Positions 12,402-20,381 of a DNA stretch of 23,098 nt are shown here, in pieces. This stretch comes from a virus. The notes beneath the pieces were generated by a model, which was given only the letters and a program-made list of their open reading frames with translations, ran no database searches and was not told where the DNA came from. The stretch is taken from IMG/VR virus record IMGVR_UViG_3300028392_000299, positions 1 through 23,098 of that record, one strand, 5' to 3'. Position numbers and translations under genes: made by a program. The stretch's first letter is position 1, and each line of letters opens with the position of its first letter.

Positions 12402-13023
12402 TAAATTTTTCTTTCACCTTGTTAATCATCATTTTTTGAATCTTGTGCCTTTGTTCGGCAAGTTTAGAACGTTTCTTGATTGCCATTTGCAAAGCCAACG
12501 GCTTCATATGCACAGTATACACTATTCCGTTCATATGGTCAAGTTCATGTTGAAAGCAACGAGCAGTTAATCCGGCAAACTTGGCTGTTTTGGTAACACC
12601 GGTGAAATCTTGGTACTCCACTTCAATTGTGGAGGGACGTTCAATGTTTAGGAATAAATCCATATAAGAAAGACATCCTTCTTCCATTCGTATTGTTTCT
12701 TCTGAAACAGAAATGATTTTTGGATTGAAGAATGCAACATATTCATCACCTGTACCCATTACAAACACACGATAATTATAACCACATTGATTAGCCGAAA
12801 GACCTAAACCATTGTGCTTCTTACAAGTTTCAACTAAAGAACTTGCAAAAGTGTTTGGATCAACTGAGGGATTTTTGAAATCAAATTCTGGCAATGTGGA
12901 TTTTAACGCAGAATGAATTTCTGGAACTAATGGAAATATTTCAACTTTTTTAGAGATTATGGGTAAATCTTTTTTCCACGCATCTGTGTCAATTATTAAA
13001 ACACCATTTTTTATATCACTCAT
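12385..13023 (-). CDS. def: Peptide deformylase, 212 aa
   Basis: Removes the formyl group from nascent N-terminal methionine, a metal (Fe/Zn/Ni) hydrolase. All three motifs are present: GLGLSANQCG (72-81; usual form GxGLAAxQxG), EGCLS (115-119; metal Cys) and HELDH (159-163; two metal His and catalytic Glu). It has an extra N-terminal stretch of about 50 residues before the core and a basic C-terminus. Phage deformylases are best known from cyanophages, where they act on rapidly made proteins. ATG overlaps the 46 stop by four bases. Confidence 0.94.
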   Translation of the reverse strand: MSDIKNGVLIIDTDAWKKDLPIISKKVEIFPLVPEIHSALKSTLPEFDFKNPSVDPNTFASSLVETCKKHNGLGLSANQCGYNYRVFVMGTGDEYVAFFNPKIISVSEETIRMEEGCLSYMDLFLNIERPSTIEVEYQDFTGVTKTAKFAGLTARCFQHELDHMNGIVYTVHMKPLALQMAIKKRSKLAEQRHKIQKMMINKVKEKFNVKRF

Positions 13024-14735
13024 TTTACGACCTGTGAAAAGTTATTTGTTTTTTGGAATTTAATTATAGACCTAAACTTATCAAAAAGTTGGTCACCTTT
13101 ATGGGATATCACAAAAACATTCGTGCTATTATCTAGGCTGTTCAAAAGTTTGAGGAATTCTTCTGTACCAACACCGTCAAGGGAAGAATCAAACACTTCA
13201 TCGAGAACCAATAGATTAGTGTTTACAGAGTTCTTCATCTTGGCAATTTGTCTCCAAGTGAACAATAAAGCAAGGTCGATACGCATCTTTTCACCTTCGG
13301 AGAATGATGCATAGGAGAATTCATCACGATGACGAGACTTAATTATTTCTTCAAACGATTCGTTCAGATTAAAATTGACAAAGAAGTCCATCGAGGTTAA
13401 ATACTTGTTAATCAACTTGTTCATAACAGGGAGATATTGTTTGATAATCTTTGTTTTGATACCTGTATCCCTAAGAAGTGTTGCCGCAAATTCTTGGTAT
13501 TGTTTATCTAAAGAAAGTTTTTCAGCAAGATTTTTTGCTTCTTGTAATTCGGCATTCAAAACCTTTAATTTTTCATCATTATTTTCTGTTGATACTGTAC
13601 GTGTTCTAAGTTCATCAACCTCTCTCAATAGTTTTGCATTGTACGTATTGATGCCTGTTACTTGTGTATTCAGTTTAACAATTTCGGAATTGTGTGAATT
13701 GATGTGATTTTGCACACCTTCAATTTCTTTTAGACGGTCGTAAACGTTCTGTAGTTCTTGTTCCAACTTTGTTGTTGCAGTTGTTATTTCTGTAATCTTG
13801 AGTTGTTTACCTGTTACTTGACTATCTTTTGTTTCCGTTGCAATAGCTTGTTGACATGTTGGACAATTATCATTTGTTTCATAAAATGTAATTTCTTTAT
13901 TTAATTTTCTAACATTGTCTCCAAACTTAGATTGTAGAGTTATCAACTTTGTGTTTCTAGATGATACAGTAGTTTTATCGGAAATTTTATCCGTCAACTG
14001 TTTAATGTGTTTTTGTATTAATTCAATATCTTTTGCAATCTTGTTTAGATATATACCATTGTCTGTAACTTCTTTAACCTTTTTGTTGATTTCAACAAGA
14101 TGGTTTTTCTTATGTTCTTCTAAATTTTGTTTCTGTAAACTTATCTTCTCACCAGCCAACTTGATTGTATAGTCAACCGTTTTCTGTTCATCTTTAATTG
14201 AAGTGATTCTATTCTTAACAATAGAATTCATTGAAGAAAAGATTTGGATGTCCAGAAGGTCTTCGATGATTGTTCTACGGTCAGCAGGTGATAGTTGCAT
14301 GAACGGAACAAAAGATGCTGAGCCTAAAATAACAACTTGTGTGAAAGACTTGTAGTTTAGTTTTAAGATGAACTTCTCAAGATGTTCTTGATAATCTTTT
14401 GCTTTAGCATCTTGGTTTACCAAAGTACCATCACAATAGATTTCAAAGATGTTTGGTTTGATTCCACGAACAATTTTATATTGCTTCTTACCAATATTAA
14501 ACTCAATCTCAACCACACAATCCGAATTATTGATCGTGTTTATCAACTGTGGTTTATTGATTTTACGGAATGACTTACCGAAAAGACCGAACGTGAGTGC
14601 ATCCAGAATCGTGGATTTACCCGCACCGTTGTGACCAACGATAAGTGTGTTCGTTGATCGTGTAAGTTCAATTTCAGTGAATGCGTTGCCGGTTGAAAGA
14701 AAATTCTTCCAACGAACTTTTTCAAAAGTAATCAT
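13020..14735 (-). CDS. 46: Recombination nuclease subunit gp46 (Rad50/SbcC-like), 571 aa
   Basis: SMC-like ATPase that partners gp47 in resecting DNA ends for recombination-dependent replication and host DNA breakdown. Walker A GHNGAGKST is at 34-42. Two coiled-coil arms flank the zinc hook CPTC (291-294). The signature FSEGEKMRIDL and Walker B LLVLDEVFD lie near the C-terminus. The length (571) is near T4 gp46 (560). The start overlaps the oxygenase stop by one base. Separated from 47 by the oxygenase gene. Confidence 0.96.
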   Translation of the reverse strand: MITFEKVRWKNFLSTGNAFTEIELTRSTNTLIVGHNGAGKSTILDALTFGLFGKSFRKINKPQLINTINNSDCVVEIEFNIGKKQYKIVRGIKPNIFEIYCDGTLVNQDAKAKDYQEHLEKFILKLNYKSFTQVVILGSASFVPFMQLSPADRRTIIEDLLDIQIFSSMNSIVKNRITSIKDEQKTVDYTIKLAGEKISLQKQNLEEHKKNHLVEINKKVKEVTDNGIYLNKIAKDIELIQKHIKQLTDKISDKTTVSSRNTKLITLQSKFGDNVRKLNKEITFYETNDNCPTCQQAIATETKDSQVTGKQLKITEITTATTKLEQELQNVYDRLKEIEGVQNHINSHNSEIVKLNTQVTGINTYNAKLLREVDELRTRTVSTENNDEKLKVLNAELQEAKNLAEKLSLDKQYQEFAATLLRDTGIKTKIIKQYLPVMNKLINKYLTSMDFFVNFNLNESFEEIIKSRHRDEFSYASFSEGEKMRIDLALLFTWRQIAKMKNSVNTNLLVLDEVFDSSLDGVGTEEFLKLLNSLDNSTNVFVISHKGDQLFDKFRSIIKFQKTNNFSQVVK

Positions 14736-15352
14736 TATCTAAATTTTGGTCCTAGTATCCAAGTAACAAGGGTTTTTCTAAGTCCGCTAGTCACGGGATT
14801 TACCTGATGTGGTATGAAAGAAGGAAACATTAAAACTTGTCCTTTTTCCAACCTAATTGGAATTCCACGACCTGGTCCTGAAACCTCTAAAGACAAATCT
14901 CCACCTTCATATTCCGATGAATCACTTAACATTACAATGAGGCTGAGTTTACGCATGTGTTCAAAGATGTACTGTCCATCGAATCCATATCTAATGTCTG
15001 CATGAAATTTTTGGTGGCCACCAACATCATATTCCGCATATTGCATATACTTATAACCAATAAGGTCAAAACCAAATATAGTGTCATTATAAAATCCAAC
15101 CAAGGTATTGATTTTATCATAAATCCATCGATTCTGTGAATCTGGTTGTTCTATAAAATGTAGTCTTGCTTTTCTTTCTTCATAATCATGACCATTAAAT
15201 AACTCGCCATCTCGCAACATAAATTGAGAACAATAATTGGAAATTGTATCGATTTCTCCTGGCACAAAAAAACCAGTGTCAATGTAATATTGTGTTGGTG
15301 TTATTAGTCTTTTTTCTGGTTCATTTACCAGTCTTGTGGCGTATCCGTTCAT
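14735..15352 (-). CDS. 2-oxoglutarate/Fe(II) dioxygenase (prolyl 4-hydroxylase type), 205 aa
   Basis: Fe(II)/2OG-dependent hydroxylase. The iron facial triad is visible as H117-x-D119 (FHADIRY) and H182 (PHQVNPV), with R192 in GLRKTLVTW as the 2OG carboxylate ligand. The LSLIVMLSD and EGGDLSLE strands are standard P4H core elements. Such genes are widespread in T4-type cyanophages; the substrate is unknown and could be a protein side chain or a nucleic acid base. It lies exactly between 47 and 46 with one-base overlaps on both sides. Confidence 0.88.
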   Translation of the reverse strand: MNGYATRLVNEPEKRLITPTQYYIDTGFFVPGEIDTISNYCSQFMLRDGELFNGHDYEERKARLHFIEQPDSQNRWIYDKINTLVGFYNDTIFGFDLIGYKYMQYAEYDVGGHQKFHADIRYGFDGQYIFEHMRKLSLIVMLSDSSEYEGGDLSLEVSGPGRGIPIRLEKGQVLMFPSFIPHQVNPVTSGLRKTLVTWILGPKFR

Positions 15353-16416
15353 TATGTTTCCTCATTCAATGCTTCTATATACAGTTCCCTGAGTAGGTTC
15401 TTTATTCTATCTTTTTCCAAATCAGTTGTCAAGTTATCGACATACTTATTTAGAATTGTTGTTGTATCTTCTGCTTGATCTATATCATCATCAGTGAAGT
15501 CTTCAGTTTCAGTGAAGTCTTCGGCAATTGTAATATCAATTGGTACGGCTTGGTAAATATTGTTGATAAAGGTATCAAACAAATATGGATTTGTTTTGTT
15601 CAAAACAACCACTTTGACGTATGCCGTTTTTAAATGTGTTAAGTCCATCGATGTAATGTCTTTAATTTCCACATCCTTATCATCATAAACAACTTTGATA
15701 AACATACGATTAGGATTCTGTATGAATTCCAATTCATGTGTCTTCAAATCAAAGATATGAAATCCACGTGGATCATCATAGTCCTGCCAAGTTAATTCAT
15801 ATGGATTGCCAAGATAATGAATGTTCTTTCTACTTGACTTGTGGTGATAATGTCCAGAAAACACCATATCAAACTTATCAAACATCTTTGGTTCTAGTCC
15901 CTCATGTGAAGGTGCACCACGATACATTTGGAAGCCCTCAATCTCAAAGTGTCCCATGCAGATTGTGGCTTCTGTAAGTTTCAATGTATCCATAGAATCA
16001 GTATAATTCTCGGCACAAATCCATGGCATCATGCAAATTGAAGTTTCACCAATAACAAGATGAGGTGTCGGACCCTTTATGATATTAATGTTATCATATT
16101 CTTCTAGCACAAGTCTAGGTGAATTAACTTCATTTGTGTTCTTGTAATATGTATCATGATTACCCACCAACATATGAACTTTGATACCACGGTCGGCCAA
16201 CTTGTCAAAGAACATCTTCTTTGCACGTTGAAGTGAATAGAAGTTTACATACTTACGTCTATCAAACGTGTCACCAAGAATAAGCAGAGTGTTAATTCCG
16301 GCAGAATCAATAGCAGGAAAAAATGTTTCATCATAAAATGTTTCATAGAAATCCAAAAAGTGGAGAGAGTCATTTCTAGCCCCGAAATGTTGATCTGTTA
16401 TTATTGCTACTTTCAA
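15352..16416 (-). CDS. 47: Recombination nuclease subunit gp47 (Mre11/SbcD-like), 354 aa
   Basis: Metallophosphoesterase-fold nuclease of the 46/47 complex. Motifs: DQHFGAR (D8, H10), GDTFDRR (48-54), GNHDTYY (85-91) and SGHYHH later. The length is close to T4 gp47 (339). The start is TTG at 16416: the first residues (KVAIITDQH) are the conserved first strand, and AAGGA lies six to seven bases upstream. No ATG is available at that place. It overlaps the end of the nucleotidyltransferase gene by 41 bases. Confidence 0.95.
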   Translation of the reverse strand: MKVAIITDQHFGARNDSLHFLDFYETFYDETFFPAIDSAGINTLLILGDTFDRRKYVNFYSLQRAKKMFFDKLADRGIKVHMLVGNHDTYYKNTNEVNSPRLVLEEYDNINIIKGPTPHLVIGETSICMMPWICAENYTDSMDTLKLTEATICMGHFEIEGFQMYRGAPSHEGLEPKMFDKFDMVFSGHYHHKSSRKNIHYLGNPYELTWQDYDDPRGFHIFDLKTHELEFIQNPNRMFIKVVYDDKDVEIKDITSMDLTHLKTAYVKVVVLNKTNPYLFDTFINNIYQAVPIDITIAEDFTETEDFTDDDIDQAEDTTTILNKYVDNLTTDLEKDRIKNLLRELYIEALNEET

Positions 16417-16801
16417 TTCGTTTCCTTAATTCCGTGCTACTATAAGTGTGTGTACGGGTATTATAGTAATACTCTTTGTCAAGATGTTTACCAGTAAAAG
16501 TCTTAGTCCTATACTCCTCGCCAAGTATTCTAACATCATATTTCAATGTTGTCAATAGGTTTAACAGGTCTTCTTCAGTGGAATACGGTATAATTTCATC
16601 AACGTACTTGCAACCTTTGAGTTGCACATATCGTTCGTAAACTGTCTGTACCGGTTTATTTTTATCCGGTCTATCTAATGTTGGATCGGTTTGAAGACCA
16701 ACAATTAGGTAATCACAATGTTGCTTTGCTTCTTCAAGCATCAACACATGACCAGCATGAAATAAATCAAAACACGAACATGTAAAGCCAATTTTTTTCA
16801 T
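16376..16801 (-). CDS. TagD-like cytidylyltransferase family protein, 141 aa
   Basis: Nucleotidyl transfer to a phosphorylated substrate, as in glycerol-3-phosphate cytidylyltransferase. HAGH (15-18) is the HxGH active-site motif in GFTCSCFDLFHAGHV, and RTHTYSSTELR (116-126) is the C-terminal R-x-x-x-x-SST motif. Length (141) is typical for the single-domain family. Related genes are common in aquatic T4-type phages, with unknown purpose there (cell-envelope or virion glycans, or cofactors). It starts two bases after the 55 stop. Confidence 0.9.
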   Translation of the reverse strand: MKKIGFTCSCFDLFHAGHVLMLEEAKQHCDYLIVGLQTDPTLDRPDKNKPVQTVYERYVQLKGCKYVDEIIPYSTEEDLLNLLTTLKYDVRILGEEYRTKTFTGKHLDKEYYYNTRTHTYSSTELRKRIESSNNNRSTFRG

Positions 16802-16802
16802 T

Positions 16803-17375
16803 TTATTCTTCTAAGAACTTTTCAATACCTTTTTCTTTTTTGATTGCCTTTTTTCGTTTCTTAGTTTCTTCAAAGGTTTCAATAAAATCGGAAATGTTAC
16901 TGTATAACTCAAATGGTTTAACCGGCATATCATCATAACCCATCAGTTGATTTTCATCAAGCAAACCAAACTGTTCTGTAGCTTTATACTTAACGTATAG
17001 TTGTTTCTTTTCTTTTTGAATTCTTCTGAGAAACGCAAAGTAAATAATCTGTGTGAAGTAAGCAAAAGCATTTGATGATTTTGTGGTATCAAAGTTTTCA
17101 AAGTACATCAAGCAGTTTTCAATACCATCACCAACCATTTCATCACGGTAAGAATAGTTAATAAAGTTTGGTTTATGTGATAACCCTTCAGCAATCTTCA
17201 TAAAACATTCTCCAATGTAATTTGGAATTCTAGGTTTTGGTTTGCCTTCAGCTTTGGCAACCGCCACCGAATTCTGATAGTCTACCAGTGCTTTACAAAA
17301 ATCTCCATTATTGATGTAATGTCTTTTTGGTTTTGCTGTTGGTATTGGTGTTGTTACGGTATTTAAATCGTTCAT
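16803..17375 (-). CDS. 55: Late-transcription sigma factor gp55, 190 aa
   Basis: Small sigma-70-family protein that directs host RNA polymerase to late promoters (TATAAATA type) with the gp45 clamp and gp33. Residues 73-125 show the sigma region 2 core, including YRDEMVGDGIENCLMYFENF and AFAYFTQIIYFAFLRR, closely similar to T4 gp55. Length 190 versus 185 in T4. ATG at 17375 (MNDLNT) is chosen with AAGG upstream; an in-frame GTG at 17426 would add 17 unconserved-looking residues. A 78-base gap separates it from the LSm-like gene. Confidence 0.94.
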   Translation of the reverse strand: MNDLNTVTTPIPTAKPKRHYINNGDFCKALVDYQNSVAVAKAEGKPKPRIPNYIGECFMKIAEGLSHKPNFINYSYRDEMVGDGIENCLMYFENFDTTKSSNAFAYFTQIIYFAFLRRIQKEKKQLYVKYKATEQFGLLDENQLMGYDDMPVKPFELYSNISDFIETFEETKKRKKAIKKEKGIEKFLEE

Positions 17376-17453
17376 AATAATGTTTACCTTAAAAATGCTT
17401 GACTTTTGCTTGCCAAAGGCGCACACTCCATATGTACCCTCTGCATGTTTATA

Positions 17454-17849
17454 TTAATGTATTAGTTCTGTTGAATCAGGTCCAACCGACTCTAGCATCA
17501 TCAACATTTCTTCCTTAGAGAGGGAGTTTTCTTCTTCGTTAGAAGAAGATGTGTTGAAGTTTTGATACTTTTTCAAGGCATCAACGGAGTTTTCGTAATA
17601 TTCAGAAAATTCAGAAGTTGGTTCGAGCATAGTTATAATTTCACTTTCCATAATAAACGCTTCATTATGGCGAATTAATGGAACAGGTAACCAATGGTTC
17701 ATCATAATAACGTGTTTATCATTTTTATAATCTTGTTTAGTAAGAACCACCATAGGTTCTCTTAAAATAAAATTTATTTTATCCACCTGCTCAATATAAC
17801 AAATAATGTCTTCACCACTTTTAAGACGTACTATTTTTACTGCTTCCAT
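17454..17849 (-). CDS. LSm-like small protein, 131 aa
   Basis: Residues 1-70 have an Sm-fold look: VKIVRLKSGEDIICYIEQV, then a strand INFILREPMVV, and a later short strand pair. This resembles the LSm-like proteins that lie near uvsW/55 in T4-type phages; Sm folds usually bind RNA, sometimes as rings. The C-terminus (from about 95) is acidic and serine-rich, ending ESVGPDSTELIH. ATG at 17849 has AGGA seven bases upstream and lies in another frame inside the last 29 bases of uvsW. The call is by pattern only. Confidence 0.55.
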   Translation of the reverse strand: MEAVKIVRLKSGEDIICYIEQVDKINFILREPMVVLTKQDYKNDKHVIMMNHWLPVPLIRHNEAFIMESEIITMLEPTSEFSEYYENSVDALKKYQNFNTSSSNEEENSLSKEEMLMMLESVGPDSTELIH

Positions 17850-19347
17850 TTTTTAATCCTATCTTATACAGTTTATAATTGAACTTCTCATCATTATATA
17901 TCTTGGTTCGTTCCACGAAATGTTTTAGAGTAAAATTCATATGATTTTTGTATCTTAAATCATCGGCTATATCGTAGAGTACCGCTTCAGTTTTGTTATC
18001 ACCGAGTCGTAGACCACGTCCAATAGATTGGAGATTTCGAACTCTTGATTTGGATGGAGATGCGAATATAACATTATGGAGATTCCTAATATTAATTCCA
18101 GTGCTAAAGGTACCATAACTAGCCACAATAATAGCGTCATTTTCTTTCTCCGTAATACTTCTAACTTCTTCTCTTGTTTCCGTATCTGTTTTACCATATA
18201 CAAAAAACACTTTTCTTTCTCCAATATTTTCCGTCTTACTTATCATATCATACAATATTTTGCCATGTTTGTCAACATATTGGTAAAGGATTAGAGAGTT
18301 TCCATTCAAAGATACCGAAAGATTTTTAATGAATTTATTTCTATTTTCATTGAGAATCAGGTACTCCATTTCTTCTTGGTAAGTCTTACCTTTCATCAAT
18401 TTACAGATTTCATCATCATGTTTTAAAATCAAACATTTGATTAAAAAATCGGCAATTTGTTTGTTGTCCATTAGTTCTTTGGTTGTTGTTACCTTTTCAA
18501 CCGGTCCAAAGAGACCTTCAAGTACCAATTTGTGTGTTTTAGTTCCATCAAGTGTACCTGTTAGACCAATGCGATATTTTGCATTGATACAATTTGACAT
18601 AATAGAAACAAGTGACTGTGCTTTGAATAGGTGTGCTTCATCACCAATCACAAAATCAAATTGGTGAAAATATTCTTTAGGTTGAGTGTATAGAGATTGC
18701 CACGTGGAGATTGTCAACGGCAATTCTGTGTTCTTGTCTCTGCCTTGGTAAATTCTGTGTACATTCTCTTGTACATTCCAGACATTCTTGGTTGAGTAAT
18801 CCGCAAAGTCTGAATAAAGTTGTTCAACAAGTGAAGTAGTCGGAACAATAATGAGTCCTTTTTTACACTTGTATGTGAGTAGCTGACGTATTGCAAGATA
18901 AATGATTAAAGATTTACCTGATGATGTTGGTGATAGAAGAAGGCACCGATTATTTCTCATAGCATGTACGTAGGCATTCTTTTGGTAATCTCTAACTTCT
19001 ATGTCATTATTTCTTGACTGTAACTGCAAGTCTGTGATAAACTTGTCTGCATGATACATAGAATAATCGTCAGTCAAATCAGGTCTTGGGTCACCATATT
19101 CCAAAGTATAATCACGTTCTTCACAGAAATTTTCTATGTAAGGAAGAAGCCCATGGTAAACCTGAAACGTTCTAAGGTCAAACAACCTTATCTTACCGTC
19201 CCAAATTTTATTACGAAATGCTGGAGTGAATTGGTGTCCTGGAACAAAGAAGGTAAAAAAATCAGACAGTTCTTGTGCTGTAGAACGTTCACAATTTACC
19301 TTAACGTATGTTTCGTTCCGTTTTGTTACTATTAGTTTAGTTTCCAC
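17821..19347 (-). CDS. uvsW: UvsW recombination helicase, 508 aa
   Basis: SF2 helicase that reverses forks, branch-migrates junctions and unwinds R-loops, shutting off origin replication late in infection. Walker A SPTSSGKS (139-146), DEAH (236-239), GLTGT (motif III) and QSIGRGLR (motif VI). The N-terminal region of about 110 residues contains the FVPGHQFTPAFRNKIWDGKIRLFD block typical of UvsW. Length is essentially that of T4 UvsW (about 500). It overlaps uvsY by 11 bases. Confidence 0.97.
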   Translation of the reverse strand: METKLIVTKRNETYVKVNCERSTAQELSDFFTFFVPGHQFTPAFRNKIWDGKIRLFDLRTFQVYHGLLPYIENFCEERDYTLEYGDPRPDLTDDYSMYHADKFITDLQLQSRNNDIEVRDYQKNAYVHAMRNNRCLLLSPTSSGKSLIIYLAIRQLLTYKCKKGLIIVPTTSLVEQLYSDFADYSTKNVWNVQENVHRIYQGRDKNTELPLTISTWQSLYTQPKEYFHQFDFVIGDEAHLFKAQSLVSIMSNCINAKYRIGLTGTLDGTKTHKLVLEGLFGPVEKVTTTKELMDNKQIADFLIKCLILKHDDEICKLMKGKTYQEEMEYLILNENRNKFIKNLSVSLNGNSLILYQYVDKHGKILYDMISKTENIGERKVFFVYGKTDTETREEVRSITEKENDAIIVASYGTFSTGINIRNLHNVIFASPSKSRVRNLQSIGRGLRLGDNKTEAVLYDIADDLRYKNHMNFTLKHFVERTKIYNDEKFNYKLYKIGLKNGSSKNSTS

Positions 19348-19777
19348 CGATGAATCTTTCCCATGAAATATAATCTCTCAGTTGGAAAGTTCTACTCTTT
19401 AGTTCTTGCATGATAGACTCACACACAGAAATTGCTTCATCGTGATACATTTTCTTTTCTAACAAACGAATTAGTTCGCTGTCAGATTCCATGTAACGTT
19501 CGACACCTTGTTTTGTTTTCACATTCAAGAGAAAAGGTTCCCAACCATATTCTTCTAGTTCTTCTTTTGATAGTGAACCGTTATAGTATTCTTCTTTGAT
19601 TTTACGCATACGTGCATAGTCAAAGTTTGCCCGCTTCATAGCAAGCCTATGGTTCACAAGAATTTTTAGATACTTATTATGTAGTGTGGGTATTTTTAGA
19701 AGTTCTTTTCCAGGTTCTGTGGAATCAATCACAGAATCTTTTTCCCACTCTTTCAATATTTCTTCAAGTTTACTCAT
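19337..19777 (-). CDS. uvsY: UvsY recombination mediator, 146 aa
   Basis: Loads UvsX recombinase onto gp32-coated single strands. The small helical protein has SKLEEILKEWEKDSVIDSTE at its start (T4 UvsY has a matching LQEELKKDVFIDST) and DEAISVCESIMQELKSRTFQLRDYI near the end, as in the T4 protein. Length 146 versus 137. ATG at 19777 is chosen because GGAG is six bases upstream; another ATG at 19780 is adjacent. Promoter at 19801-19829. Confidence 0.93.
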   Translation of the reverse strand: MSKLEEILKEWEKDSVIDSTEPGKELLKIPTLHNKYLKILVNHRLAMKRANFDYARMRKIKEEYYNGSLSKEELEEYGWEPFLLNVKTKQGVERYMESDSELIRLLEKKMYHDEAISVCESIMQELKSRTFQLRDYISWERFIGGN

Positions 19778-19800
19778 CATAATCTCCATTGCAAAATTAC

Positions 19801-19829
19801 ATTATATCACAAATTACTGTCTATTTCAA
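19801..19829 (-). promoter_or_regulatory. Sigma-70-type promoter of the uvsY operon
   Basis: TTGAAA (19829-19824), 17-base spacer, perfect TATAAT (19806-19801), lying in the last codons of the tail-tube gene. Separates early recombination genes from the late structural gene upstream. Confidence 0.75.
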
Positions 19830-20286
19830 ACCAGTCATATCTAAAAGATGCCGTTGCAACAATGTGTTCTTCGGCAGATAATGTCGTATCTAATTCCAAA
19901 TCACTAACTGAAATTGGAAAAAGGTTAAGATACTTAATACGCACTTTTGGATTGTTTTGATTAGACATTATGGTAAGAATAGCCTGCTTTCTGCCTTCCT
20001 TCCTTTTTGTATATGTGGATTCAACAGAAGAAAGATCCACCATCCAGTTATACAATGTTGTCCATGCAGTTAAGTTTTCATTCACTAGAAATGAAACATC
20101 AAACGTACCATATTCCAATTTAGTACCGGAATGATATAAGTCTAGATTGGGTGTTTGTTGCAACGCTTGACCTAATGATACGCCTGGTATGTTTGCCTTC
20201 TGGCAAAAGTATATCATGTCTGGAACTTCTGGAAAAGTTAGAACAAATTTTGTTGGTTGTAAAAAATTGGTATTTTCGGGTTTCAT
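19807..20286 (-). CDS. Tail-tube-family structural protein (gp19/gp54-like fold), 159 aa
   Basis: Begins MKPENTNFLQPTKFVLTFPE, followed by IYFCQKANIPG, the IPG turn typical of myovirus tube proteins. YGTFDVSFLVNENLTAW follows in the middle. Near the end, FPISVSDLELD and ATASFRYDWFEI match the closing beta strands of the tube fold. The best reading is a tube, baseplate-tube-initiator or tail-completion protein; in cyanophages gene 3 lies at this place, so a gp3 counterpart is an alternative. AGGAG is six bases before ATG, with a late-promoter-like box at 20305-20311. Confidence 0.6.
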   Translation of the reverse strand: MKPENTNFLQPTKFVLTFPEVPDMIYFCQKANIPGVSLGQALQQTPNLDLYHSGTKLEYGTFDVSFLVNENLTAWTTLYNWMVDLSSVESTYTKRKEGRKQAILTIMSNQNNPKVRIKYLNLFPISVSDLELDTTLSAEEHIVATASFRYDWFEIDSNL

Positions 20287-20304
20287 AGAATTCTCCTTAC
20301 ATAC

Positions 20305-20311
20305 TATTTAG
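20305..20311 (-). promoter_or_regulatory. Late-promoter-like box CTAAATA before the tail-tube gene
   Basis: Minus-strand CTAAATA lies between the gp23 terminator and the ATG at 20286, where a late structural gene needs a new start. Same seven bases as at 2736-2742 and close to T4 TATAAATA. Confidence 0.4.
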
Positions 20312-20315
20312 GACC

Positions 20316-20341
20316 AAAAAAAAGGGGTCGATTTCGACCCC
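20316..20341 (-). terminator. Strong intrinsic terminator after the major capsid gene
   Basis: A perfect 8-bp GC-rich stem GGGGTCGA/TCGACCCC (20324-20331 with 20334-20341) is followed on the minus strand by eight Ts (20323-20316). On the other strand only TTTT follows. Confidence 0.93.
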
Positions 20342-20381
20342 TTTTAAAGTACCACTCTACGGTGGCTTTTTTACTTGAGAA

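Noticed and set aside
17376-17426. Upstream GTG start for gp55
   Set aside because: Adds 17 residues unlike the family and no suitable ribosome site precedes it; ATG at 17375 fits better.
17384-17446. 20-codon ORF in the gap before gene 55
   Set aside because: No ribosome site and no recognisable peptide; the gap also has TATAAACA, too weak a late-promoter match to report.
20351-20372. Plus-strand CCAC/GTGG hairpin followed by six Ts after gene 23
   Set aside because: Only four pairs, and no plus-strand gene leads into it; probably chance.
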